64,000 bases of DNA from Scilla litardierei (Eukaryota > Streptophyta > Magnoliopsida > Asparagales > Asparagaceae): contig CM061141.1 in assembly GCA_030789695.1 (NCBI GenBank), positions 321,472,452 through 321,536,451 on the forward strand, read 5' to 3'. The first letter of the stretch is position 1. Every line of letters starts with the position of its first letter. The notes below the pieces were generated by a model that saw only the letters and a program-made list of their open reading frames with translations, was not told the DNA's origin and did no database searches. Made by a program: the position numbers and the translations under genes. Shown in pieces: positions 1-9,796 of the stretch.

Positions 1-1226
1 CAATAACATTTTATATAACATGTTTCATTTAAAACATAGTCCAAGTATATCTATACATATACACAGCCACCCTCCACCTCCAAGGACAACCACGTCACAA
101 CGCAAACTACATCTCACACCAAGTGCTACCCCTGAAACACAACTCCAAGTCACCGCCAACCATGCTACCAGTGCTACCTGAAAAATTGGGGAGGAGCACG
201 TCAATGCGTGCCCCAGTAGGAACCAACTTGGATTTGGAACACCGTTCTAAGGTTATCAAACCACAAGGCATGACAAGAGAAATAAGGCATGTAACTAAGT
301 AATATAATGAAAAGTAAATAGCTAAACAAGGGGATCATACCTGCGGCCCAATGTCGAGTTACTACAAGAAAGGGTTAGCACGAATAATAATAATAATAAT
401 AACACAAGTGTTCAGCAAACATTATCTAATAAGATAAGTACAAGTGCCTGAGGTATGACACATAGTCACAAAGAAGCAGGCAAAGGGAAGGGGGAGTGCT
501 GCCAGCAGAAGGAGTAACATGCAAAAGTCTTATTTTATTATTTTATAATTGAATTAATTGGAAACTTGGGTAAACTGTGTGATACCAGGACTTGTACCTC
601 ACCCCAAATTTGGGGTGAATATAGCACACGACGTAGTGGACACGGGCACTGTACGCCGGGCCTCTCAGCTCCCCCGTCACTGGCAGGAGTGAGACCTCCC
701 ACAATAACACAACCTCTGTATATCCCCTCCACTCCTGGTAAAGGCGAGTGGGTATAAATATCACATATCACATAATCATCTCTCCCAACTTCTTAGTCCA
801 GGCCTCATATCCACAATTTACTCAAATCCCACCTAAACCCGGGTTTTGCTAACTCACCCTCATTAGAGAGGACCGAGACATTCAAAAGTTTCATTTTATC
901 ATTTTAGTAGTAAAGGAGTCATGTTGCATGGCATCACATTCCGTATTCATACCAACATGGGTCATGCACCGAAGTGTCATGCCCTCCATCGTAGTCACAT
1001 CACATATCAACGTGGGCCATGCACCCAAGTGTCATGCCCTTCATCATAGCCATTTCAATTCATTATTCATAACATATGAAACCATGCTTTCTATGACTCC
1101 ATCATTACCAATTTATAGCATGCTTAATGATACATGTATATACAACTCATTTTGCAGGTTTCTCCACTTTGTAACATTGAGGCATTTTCACAAACACTTG
1201 ACAGGCGGCACACACATGACCATTGT
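1..1226 (-). mobile_element. Gypsy-B LTR copy 1, left part
   Basis: This stretch aligns by eye with 16600-17540 and with 31020-31600 plus 44043-44650, which are LTR sequence of gypsy element B. It therefore belongs to another copy of that LTR. Its first ~190 bases lie before the window. It contains a short AAT microsatellite near 384-402 and no credible coding sequence; the small open frames are not conserved between copies. It is interrupted at 1222-1226 by the copia element and continues at 13822. The strand is inferred from the orientation of element B. Confidence 0.75.
1222..1226. repeat. Target-site duplication ATTGT, left copy
   Basis: ATTGT lies directly before the LTR start TGTAATGCCC and recurs directly after the other LTR end at 13817-13821. 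A 5-bp duplication is the expected footprint of a retroviral-type integrase, so the copia element is a complete insertion. Confidence 0.92.
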
Positions 1227-1976
1227 TGTAATGCCCTACAAGCTACTGCACAAGTACTAGAGGGGGGGTGAATAGTACTTTAAAATAATAAGGAGTATAA
1301 TTCCAAATTAAATTGCAAACAACTACCAAATCAATTTGCGGAAGCTTAAATTGAATGACAACAACAAAATTAACAATGCAAACAAATGATGTTAATGGGT
1401 TCGGATCCACCCAAGTCTCCCCGACTTGTTCCCGGTGATCCTACGTCCCAACCACCCGGATCCCCTCCGGATACTTGAGTTAGAAACCCTAACTCAAGAT
1501 TTCCACTATGAATATCTTGTGAAAAACCTTCACAAGATCAAATCATACAACAACGGCAATAGTGAATCCCACAACCCGGGATCACAACCTTCTCTCACAA
1601 CCGAGAGAATCAACAAGCAATATAAATGAGTTATATTGAAATAAGCAAACTTACCACAAAATCCTATACCTTGAGTTTTTCTTACCCAATAGGTGAAATG
1701 AAGGATTTGAGGAAGATGAAGTCACCAAGACCTAGCACCAAGGAAATGACCAGCAATCGGTGCCTAGGGATGATTTGGAGACTTGGATCAAGCAATAGCT
1801 TGAAGATCTCACCAAGAACAAGCTTCTCTCTAGATGGATTCTAGATCTAGAAATGAGAGAGAATGGGTTTCTTGTGAGGAAGAGAGCTTTTGATTTGAGT
1901 GAGAATGGCTATCTCTTTTGATCTCAATGAATCTCTGAATGGAAGCTCTAACCTAGATAGAAATGACCTAGGTTCG

Positions 1977-1985
1977 TATTTATAG
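1977..1985 (-). promoter_or_regulatory. LTR TATA box
   Basis: The minus strand reads CTATAAATA within a region otherwise lacking TATA motifs. It lies about 55-60 bp downstream of the hairpin array, and the gypsy-A LTRs show the same motif and spacing. It is the likely core promoter of the 3' LTR copy. Confidence 0.75.
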
Positions 1986-2040
1986 GGTCCCATAAAAACA
2001 ACTTAGGTCATTCTCCAACGGATAGAAAACTGGGAGAATT

Positions 2041-2576
2041 AGTCGGTCAAAGAACAATCACTGACCGACTAGTTCATCAACTAGTCGGTCAGTCAAACAG
2101 CATGGACCGACTAAGAGAGGAACTGAGAAGAAAGAGAATTTCAGACCTAGAAATCTAGTCGGTCCAAGAAGACTTTCTGACCGACTAGTTTCACAACTAG
2201 TCGGTCAGTCAGAGAACGTAGACCGACTAAGAGGCAAAATGAAATAGTCTGAACACAAGTTGACTTAGTCGGTCCAAGAACAAAAGTTGACCGACTAGAT
2301 TGTCAACTAGTCGGTCACCAAACGTTCTTAGACCGACTAACGATAAACAGTAGCTAAGGAGAAATTTAGCATGAACAGTAAGTCACAACTAGTCGGTCAA
2401 AGAAGCATCACTGACCGACTAGTTCACAAACTAGTCGGTCGGTGAGTCAACGTAGACCGACTAACTGTAAACAGTAAAGTCCAAGAAATTAAGGAATCAA
2501 ACTAGTCGGTCCAAGAAGAGTTGCTGACCGACTAGATCACCATCTAGTCGGTCAGTACTTCTTCTTGTACCAACTA
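2041..2576 (-). promoter_or_regulatory. AGTCGGTC/GACCGACT hairpin array in U3
   Basis: Five units of roughly 70-80 bp each hold four half-sites in the order AGTCGGTC, GACCGACTAG, CTAGTCGGTC, GACCGACTAA. The two inner half-sites form a hairpin with about 14-bp arms and a short loop; the outer two can pair around it. I count about 20 copies of ACCGAC or its complement in 536 bp. ACCGAC is the DRE/CRT core (A/GCCGAC) bound by DREB/CBF factors in plants. Its position just upstream of the TATA box suggests an enhancer; function is inferred. Confidence 0.85.
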
Positions 2577-2978
2577 ACATGCACAAACAAGTCCGAATCG
2601 AAGCGCGACGCTTCGAGGAAGTTAGAATGAACTTGTGCTAAGATCCTAGAGCTACGATATGAGCGATATGAAGATAGAAACGTAAGATATACTCAAGGCT
2701 TAACATTCTATATATCGAAGCTAAAAAGACTATAAATAAAACCTTAATAAACGGTCTTTGAGAGCTTCGATTGATTCTTCATCACTTCCAAAACGGCGCA
2801 AGAGCTTCAACGAAGCTTTGGGCAAGAATACGAGTTTTGTGAAGTGTTGAGATGTCGCTTTGAATGTTCTCGTGAATTTGGCGACGATCTCCAATACTGC
2901 GCTCACAAATTGTTAGTTCATGGATTATTTATGTTTGCTCATCATCAAAACCAAATCCGGGGAGTCCAATATTCAACA

Positions 2979-2992
2979 TTCTCCCCCTTTTT
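2979..2992 (-). other. Polypurine tract of copia element 1
   Basis: The minus strand reads a run of A then GGGGG then AGAA directly before the 3' LTR. This is the primer for plus-strand DNA synthesis. An equivalent tract at 15756-15770 marks the second copia element. Confidence 0.85.
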
Positions 2993-4033
2993 GGTGATGA
3001 CAAACCAACATAAATAATAATCAAAAATAATGATTCAAATGTAAAATACTTACTCCCCCTGCATTGATGACACGTTAATTCCAAAATGAATTTATATGAA
3101 TTGCATCAATCAGATGAGTAAGATAAATAAAGAGAATCAATTTTCGAAATATCGGATTTTGAAAATCCTTATATGTATCTTAACTCCCCCTGAATCTAAC
3201 ATATCAAACTAGATTCTTGGAAATTGAGTTAAATTTTCATTTGCGCTATTTATTATCATTATCATTATCTCTCCCCCTTTGGCATTATCCCAAAAATGGG
3301 GGGCATACAACGACAACAACTAGGAAATGGAAAATCCAACATCGGGAGTCGTAGACAATGACGATGGAACTAATTGACACCAAAGGAAAAATGATGAAAT
3401 CAAATCAAGGTGTGCCAAATTGTCCATTATCAAAAAAATCGAGAAACAAAATCATCAAAAATAATATTTGGTAAAATTTTTTATTTAATGAATAATGAAA
3501 CATACTCTCCAATATTCAATATTCTTCGTTAAATATGTGCATGGAAAACAATTCTATACAAATATAGAAATATAATCTATTTAACCAAGATTTTTAATCG
3601 TCGAGCGACGATTTTACATAGCATGGACATTGAATGAGAATTAATGTGCATGACGAAATTAATATCACAACAATTACATCGATGAACGAAGAAATCACAT
3701 TTCATAAGCGTTGAACGAAGAAATTACATTTCATACCATGTAGACAAAGAGAACGACGATGTATAAATATATGAAAATACCATGAGTACATCCAAAAAGA
3801 TATCGATACATCAAATGCAACATACCCATCATAACAACATTGATACAACATCATCATCTACATCAAAATATAATATCAACATCAACAAAATCCAAAGTAC
3901 ATCAAAATATCCAACACCGACATCCAGAAAACGCAAAAGTACATCAAAACAACTCTCAAACCCCATCCAAACCCAAAATACTCTCACTAAGATATATCAT
4001 CCAAAGCGTAGTGGAGAGTCCTCGGAACAACGA
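2993..4033. other. Noncoding tail between ORF3 and 3' LTR
   Basis: AT-rich internal sequence with no credible gene. It has several CTCCCC-type pyrimidine tracts (for example near 3053, 3182 and 3270) that read as purine tracts on the element's sense strand, which could act as accessory priming sites. Short plus-strand frames at 3782-4238 are antisense shadows of the ORF3 end and flanking sequence. Confidence 0.6.
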
Positions 4034-5725
4034 TCACGAGGAAGTGGCTGGATCTGCAGTCTCCGTGGGTCCAGTCGACGGAGTGGACTCAGGCTCTGCA
4101 GGGAGAAGAGGTGTCTCAACAGACGGGATCGTCGGGGTAGGAGTGGAAACGACTGGCTCAACAGCAGGGGTCTCAACAGCAGCAGGTGAAAGATGTGCAG
4201 GCTCGACAGCAGGGTCAGCAGCAGGCTCAGAAGTCTGAAGTGCTGAAGCAGAAGTCTCTGGAGCACCGGAAGTGGTGCCATCTCCAGGAGTTGAAGTGGT
4301 AGCAGCAGCAGCAGCAGTTGCCTCATCGCCACGGGCTAAGGAAGTGACAAGCTCATCAAAATCCTCATCGTCCATCTCCTCGGCCTCAGAAACTGAAGGA
4401 GGAAGATCAATCCCCATCATCTGAGCCATACGGCAGACGACCTCCTCGGTACGAGCCAAACGCGACTCATGCCGACGAAGAAGGCGTACGAAATCATCTA
4501 AAGTGGCAGGAGGAGCGGGGGCTGCAGCAGCTGAGGGAGTAGACTGGGAAGCAGATGCGGTAGACCTCTGCACGTGACGAAGCGCCACTAGAGATTTCTT
4601 AACGGCCGTCACGTTCAGAGGAGTACCCAAGGGACGCTCATCGTCAGGAGGGAGAGGGACTCGGAAATGACAAAAGACAAGGGTCAGCAGACAAGGGTAT
4701 GGAATATGCGCAGATTTATTGGTCTTGCGTATACATTCGAAAGAGTCCATCTTATCAAGTATCACGCGAGCCCAATTAATCTCGCACCCCAAGAAAAGAG
4801 CGTAGATCAATTTCAAGAACGGCCGGGATGGAAGTGAAGATGATCCATACTTAGGGAGAAGGCATGACTTCAAGATCAGGTTAAGGACCCACGTATTCGG
4901 CTTGAAAGATTTCGATGGAACACCAATGAATGCGGAGGGTATAACATGGAAGATATCTGAAAGAACTGACTGATCCAAGGAGGAAATATCATCGACGGAA
5001 ATGTCCGAAGGAAGGAGACCACACGACGAGCAACCAAGAATCTCCCCCAAGATTTCTGCCGTGAGAACTATAGGAGTTCCCAAGACAGTAGTCTCGATGG
5101 AGTGGCTGGCATCGTACTGGCCTCGAACACGATTGGCATAGAACAATTTCACAAGGCGAGGATAAGGTTTAGGATTCTCCTTGGGGTCAAAGCGAAGATA
5201 ATCAAGAAGGCCACTATAGGAGAGAAGATCAGCAAGGCCGAGAAAATCAGAAAACTGAACGTAATGCTCTAACAACAGTGGACAGTGCTCTATACGGTTG
5301 TACGCTGCGAGACACTGAGGGTCATCGCGGCACAATGATATGTCTACACCGCCGACTGGCATAAGAGATTTACCCTTAGCCTTACGGGTCTTCGGAGGAG
5401 GAGTAGGTTCCCTAGGGCCAGACTCGTCCTCAGGCACGAACTCAGAGTCGGAATCTGGAGGAGTAGCAGGAGAGTGGGGAATGGGCTTTTTGGTTTTAGA
5501 TTTTCTGGGTTTTACCGTCGCTGTCCTCGGCTTCTTAGGAGGAGGCGAAGATGGAGAAGCTTGGGTAGACTTGGCAGGACGCTTAGGCTTAGGCGGATTC
5601 CTAGGGTCGGAAGGCCCTATAGACATAGGAGAAGCCCCAGAAGAGGCGATAGGAATCCTCGTCTTTGCCATGGTCGAGGCACGACGAGTACAACCAAACG
5701 TCGGGAAGATCAAACACCCTAGCAC
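4034..5725 (-). CDS. ORF3 in env-like position, plant-transposon-protein-like domain
   Basis: An intact 563-codon frame downstream of pol, in the place where Sireviruses carry an env-like gene. An alternative start is the ATG at 5671, which gives a cleaner N-terminus (MAKTRIP). Residues ~1-125 are Pro/Lys/Ser-rich and basic-acidic. Residues ~140-370 are a globular region containing YPRLVKLFYANRVRG near residue 188 and then GTPIVLTAEILGEILG, a pattern I associate with the uncharacterised 'putative plant transposon protein' family. Residues ~390-563 are Ala/Thr/Pro/Glu-rich low complexity. I see no signal peptide or clear transmembrane helix, so the label env-like refers only to position. A decayed relative lies at 46250-47058. 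Confidence 0.7.
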   Translation of the reverse strand: MLGCLIFPTFGCTRRASTMAKTRIPIASSGASPMSIGPSDPRNPPKPKRPAKSTQASPSSPPPKKPRTATVKPRKSKTKKPIPHSPATPPDSDSEFVPEDESGPREPTPPPKTRKAKGKSLMPVGGVDISLCRDDPQCLAAYNRIEHCPLLLEHYVQFSDFLGLADLLSYSGLLDYLRFDPKENPKPYPRLVKLFYANRVRGQYDASHSIETTVLGTPIVLTAEILGEILGCSSCGLLPSDISVDDISSLDQSVLSDIFHVIPSAFIGVPSKSFKPNTWVLNLILKSCLLPKYGSSSLPSRPFLKLIYALFLGCEINWARVILDKMDSFECIRKTNKSAHIPYPCLLTLVFCHFRVPLPPDDERPLGTPLNVTAVKKSLVALRHVQRSTASASQSTPSAAAAPAPPATLDDFVRLLRRHESRLARTEEVVCRMAQMMGIDLPPSVSEAEEMDDEDFDELVTSLARGDEATAAAAATTSTPGDGTTSGAPETSASALQTSEPAADPAVEPAHLSPAAVETPAVEPVVSTPTPTIPSVETPLLPAEPESTPSTGPTETADPATSS

Positions 5726-6002
5726 AAACCCTAGAAGCCCTAGATTCCTACAGCAAACTCGAAATGAACAAGCTGCCCTAGAACCCTAGGAGAACTTTGA
5801 AACCCTAGGAGCTAGTACTTGAAATCAAGGAGAGCAAACCCTAGAATAGGAAATGAGACCTAGGAGGAGGGGGGTTTTACCTAGGAGGAGGAGACGACGG
5901 CGGCGGACGACGGCGATGGCCGGAGATCAGGCCGGAGTCGACGGGAATACGAAGGGGCTCGAGAGGGGTTTGAGATTTTTCGGGCTGGAGCTGAAGGGAA
6001 TA
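5726..6002. other. Leader between internal hairpin array and ORF3
   Basis: G/A-rich on the plus strand with a CGG-rich patch (5890-5930). It would be the 5' leader of ORF3 if that ORF has its own transcript. I see no TATA box here. Confidence 0.4.
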
Positions 6003-6384
6003 CCGACTAAAAAGATTTTTAGTCGGACGAAATGAGATTAAGTCGGTCTGGAAATCGAAAAGACGCATTTGCCCTAACCCACTTAGTCGGTCACAGTTCA
6101 AGCACTGACCGACTAGATTACGATCTAGTCGGTCGGTTAATGAGCTTGAACCGACTAAGTCGAAACAGAGGCAAACATGGATTTTTAGGGCTAGAATTAG
6201 TCGGTCGCAGTATACTCACTGACCGACTAATTTTCAATCTAGTCGGTCGGTAAGTGTACTGAGACCAACTAAAGAAAGAAAAAGATAAGAGTAAGATAAA
6301 AGCTTGATCTAGTCGGTCTGAGTTCATTTGCTGACCGACTAGATGAGCATCTAGTCGGTTGACAAATGAACTAAAACCGACTAG
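6003..6384 (-). promoter_or_regulatory. Internal AGTCGGTC/GACCGACT hairpin array upstream of ORF3
   Basis: Three full hairpin units (about 6084-6150, 6198-6272, 6310-6384) plus a partial one carry the same half-site order as the U3 arrays. The array sits between the end of pol (6628) and the start of ORF3 (5725), that is, upstream of ORF3 on its sense strand. It could be an internal promoter or a recombination scar from U3. Confidence 0.75.
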
Positions 6385-6627
6385 AAGAGTCCAAAAATTG
6401 ATAATTGATTTCTCTTCACAAACCACTTGGATGAAACATCTTAACACTCTCATTAGTCATCTAAATTAACCCATAAAATGTCGAAATCTTAAATACGACA
6501 TTGAAATACGAATTCGATCATAAATTCAAACATATCACATAAAATTCCCAAAAATTCAATAAATCTAGCATGAACGAAATATCGCAAAATATAATAGCAT
6601 GCAAGATAATTGAATGAAATATGAATC

Positions 6628-9600
6628 CTATATCTCGGATTCACCCATAATCCCCAATTCTCGACGCAACCACACAAAGGAGTCCTCCTTTAGGGGTTTC
6701 GTGAAAATATCGACGATTTGCTTTTGGGTTTCAACGTACACTAAAATGATGTCCTTTTTAGCAACATGATCATCTAAGAAATGGTGTCGGACATCTATGT
6801 GTTTTGATCGGGAATGGTGCACCTGATTCTTTGAAAGACAGATAGCACTTTGGTTATCCACCATGATAGGGCTAGTATCACAGTGAATACCAAAATCCTT
6901 CAAAGTGTGTCTCATCCAAAGAACCTGGGCACAAGCGGCACCGGCGGCAATATATTCCGCCTCGGTGGTTGAAAGTGATACGGAATTTTGCTTCTTGGAA
7001 AACCAAGAGACAAGAGAATTTTCTAGAAAATGGCAAGTGCCACTAGTACTTTTCCTGTCGGATTTGCATCCCGCATAATCGGCATCACTGTATGAGACTA
7101 ACTCATACGTGCTAGATTTTGGATAAAGTAATCCAAAATCAAGTGTATAACTTAGATAACGGAAAATACGTTTTACCGCTACTAAGTGAGACTCCTTAGG
7201 TTGAGACTGATAACGAGCACATATGCATACGGCAAACATAATATTGGGCCTACTTGCGGTAAGATAAAGTAAACTACCTATCATACCTCGATATAGACGA
7301 ATGTCTACATCCTTACCGCCCGTATCCTTGTCGAGATGCGTAGTCGTGCTCATTGGAGTCTTTTTCCCGGAAGCACTTTCCATTCCAAATCGCTTAAGCA
7401 ACTCCACCGTATACTTCGTTTGGTGGATGAAGATTGCATCGTTCATTTGGCGAATTTGGAGACCTAAGAAATATTTGAGTTCGCCCATGTGGCTCATCTC
7501 AAATTGTTCCTTCATAACATTAGAAAACTCTTCGCAAAGAGTGAAGTTAGTAGCACCGAAAATAATATCATCAACATAAATTTGAACTAATAAAATATCA
7601 TTATTCGCATGCTTAACAAAAAGTGTAGAATCGGCTTCGCCCATTTTAAAATTCAAATCCAAAAGAAAATTCTTTAGGCGATCATACCAAGCTCGAGGAG
7701 CTTATCTCAAACCATAAAGAGCTTTCTTTAGTTTAAAAACATGATTTGGAAATTTTTCATTTATGAAGCCCGGAGGTTAAGAAACGTAAACTTCCTCAAC
7801 AACATCTCCGTTTAAAAATGCACTTTTAACATCCATTTGAAATAACTTAAAATTTTTATGGCATGCATAAGACAATAAGAGTCTAATTGATTCTAATCGG
7901 AGCTATCGGAGCGAAGGATTCTTCGAAATCGATACCTTCCTCTTGGCGATAGCCTTGAGCAACTAACCGAGCTTTGTTCCGGATGACGACTTGATTTTCG
8001 TCGGATTTGTTCTTGAAGATCCACTTTGTCCCTATGACGGTGTGGTTCTTCGATGGCAAAGGAACAAGCTCCCATACCTCATTCCTCTCGAATTGAATGA
8101 GTTCCTCCTCCATGGCAAGGATCCAAGCACTATCTTCGCACGCTTCAACTATATTCTTTGGCTCTATTGATGAGACAAAGGCACTATTGGTGAAGTGGTG
8201 GACTTGAGATCTCGTCTTGACACTATCATGAATATTGCCAATGACTTGCTCATGGGGATGGTCACGAAAGGTATGAAGCCGCTTGGGAATACCTTGATCA
8301 CTAGGCACATTCTCAACAACTTCATTAGTTGGGTTAGTCTCAATTGAATCAATTGAATCAATAGACTTAGAATTTTCAAACGAATCACATAAAACATCCA
8401 TAGAATCATTATCATTTGAAATTCTAGAAGTAGTAAAATTCTCATTAAAAGAGACATGAAGTGATTCCTCGATCGTAGAGGATCTTTTGTTGTATATCCG
8501 GTAGGCTTTGCTACGAGAGGAATACCCAACAAATATCCCCTCATCCGATCTCGGATCAAACTTGTCCAAATTATCATATGTGTTTTTAATAAAACATTTT
8601 GCGCCGAAAACACGAAAATGTTTAACTTGAGGCAATCTACCAAACAACAATTCATAGCAAGTTTGTTTGGTGCCGGGCCTCAAAAGTATTCTATTAAACA
8701 CATAGCAAGCGGTGTGTACCGCTTCCGCCCAAAATTGATAACCAAGTTGACTATCTTCGAGCATAGTGCGAGCACACTCCACAAGCGTTCTATTCTTCCT
8801 CTCAACAACACCATTTTGAGGAGGTGCGCGAGGGAAAGAAAACGTGTGAGTAATTCCAAGATCATCACAAAAATTTGAGAAAGACTCATTCTCAAATTCA
8901 CCCCCATGATCACTACGAATAGTGACAATGGTGGTTCCGATGAGATTTTGTACTTTCTTCACAAATATTGTGAAGTTTTCAAAAGCTTCATTTTTATTAC
9001 TTTAGAAAAATACCCATGTAAATCTTGAATAATCATCAACGATGACTAGTCCATATCTTGCATTTCCTAAGGAAGCAACTCTAGTTGGCCCAAATAAATC
9101 TAGATGTAATAGCTCTAGTGGCCGTTTCGTAGAAATGCTTTTCTTAGGTTTAAATGAAGATTTAGGAAGCTTGCCACGTTGACAAGAATCACAAAAACTT
9201 TTCTTTTCAAAAACGAGCTTCGGAAAACCTTTAATGGAATTTAATTTCGAAAGTTTATAAAGTGTTCCAAAGTTCACATGTCCAAAGCGTCGATGCCATA
9301 AGTGTTGTTCACTTGTGTTGGCAACGAGACATTGTTCATATGACTTAGGAAGATCCAAAATATAAATATCTTTATGGCGTGTGCCGGAAAATAATAATTT
9401 ATTATTATTATTTGAAATATGACACAATCCTTTCGCAAAGCTAACTTTGTAACCTTTGTCACAAAGTTGGCTTATTGAAATAAGATTATGATTTAAACCA
9501 TCAACTAAATAAACATCACTAATTAAGGGTTTAGAAGGGTTACCCACTTTACCAACACCGACGATGGTTCCGCTCTCGTTGCCTCCAAATACGACGCGAT

Positions 9601-9742
9601 TTCCATTTGCAATGGGAACCACTCCGGAGAGCAATTGAGCGTCACCCGTCATGTGTTTTGAACATCCGCTATCGAGTATCCAATTCCCTTTGGAGCTAAA
9701 TTTAAATTTGTTGCTCCTTTTCTTTTTCTTTTCCTTGAGTAC
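6628..9742 (-). pseudogene. Copia pol: protease, integrase, RT, RNase H (broken)
   Basis: The frame opens after a stop at 9743-9745. Protease: WILDSGCSKHMTG near 9690, with the catalytic DSG. Gag-pre-integrase: HLWHRRFGH near 9290. Integrase: LHLDLFGP, SDHGGEFENE and NGVVERKNRT carry the D,D,E triad. RT: YVDD at about 7560-7585. RNase H: YSDADYAGCKSDRKSTSG. Damage: in-frame TAA at 9002-9004 in the integrase, a frameshift near 7900 at the start of RT, and TAA codons at 7777-7779 and 7702-7704 where the family has glutamine. The frame after 7662 is otherwise clean to its stop. This copy cannot make a functional polyprotein. Confidence 0.9.
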
Positions 9743-9796
9743 CTAAAGATAGAAACTTTCATATCATGGTACCCAAGGTCATTGGGTCCTCAAGAG

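Larger units (their letters stand above)
1227..2978 (-). repeat. Copia element 1 LTR, left (3' LTR)
   Basis: The LTR starts TGTAATGCCC and ends ATTCAACA, the canonical TG...CA. It is almost identical to 12065-13816. On the minus strand U3 runs from 2978 to about 1950 and contains a TATA box (1977-1985) and five hairpin-repeat units upstream of it; R/U5 runs down to 1227. The small plus-strand frames at 1426-1844 are present in both LTRs and have no recognisable domain; I do not call them genes. Confidence 0.95.

Noticed and set aside
2041..2576. Regularly spaced short repeats resembling a CRISPR array
   Set aside because: The repeats are palindromic half-sites of 8-10 bp in alternating orientation with unequal spacers, inside a plant LTR, and recur in other LTRs.
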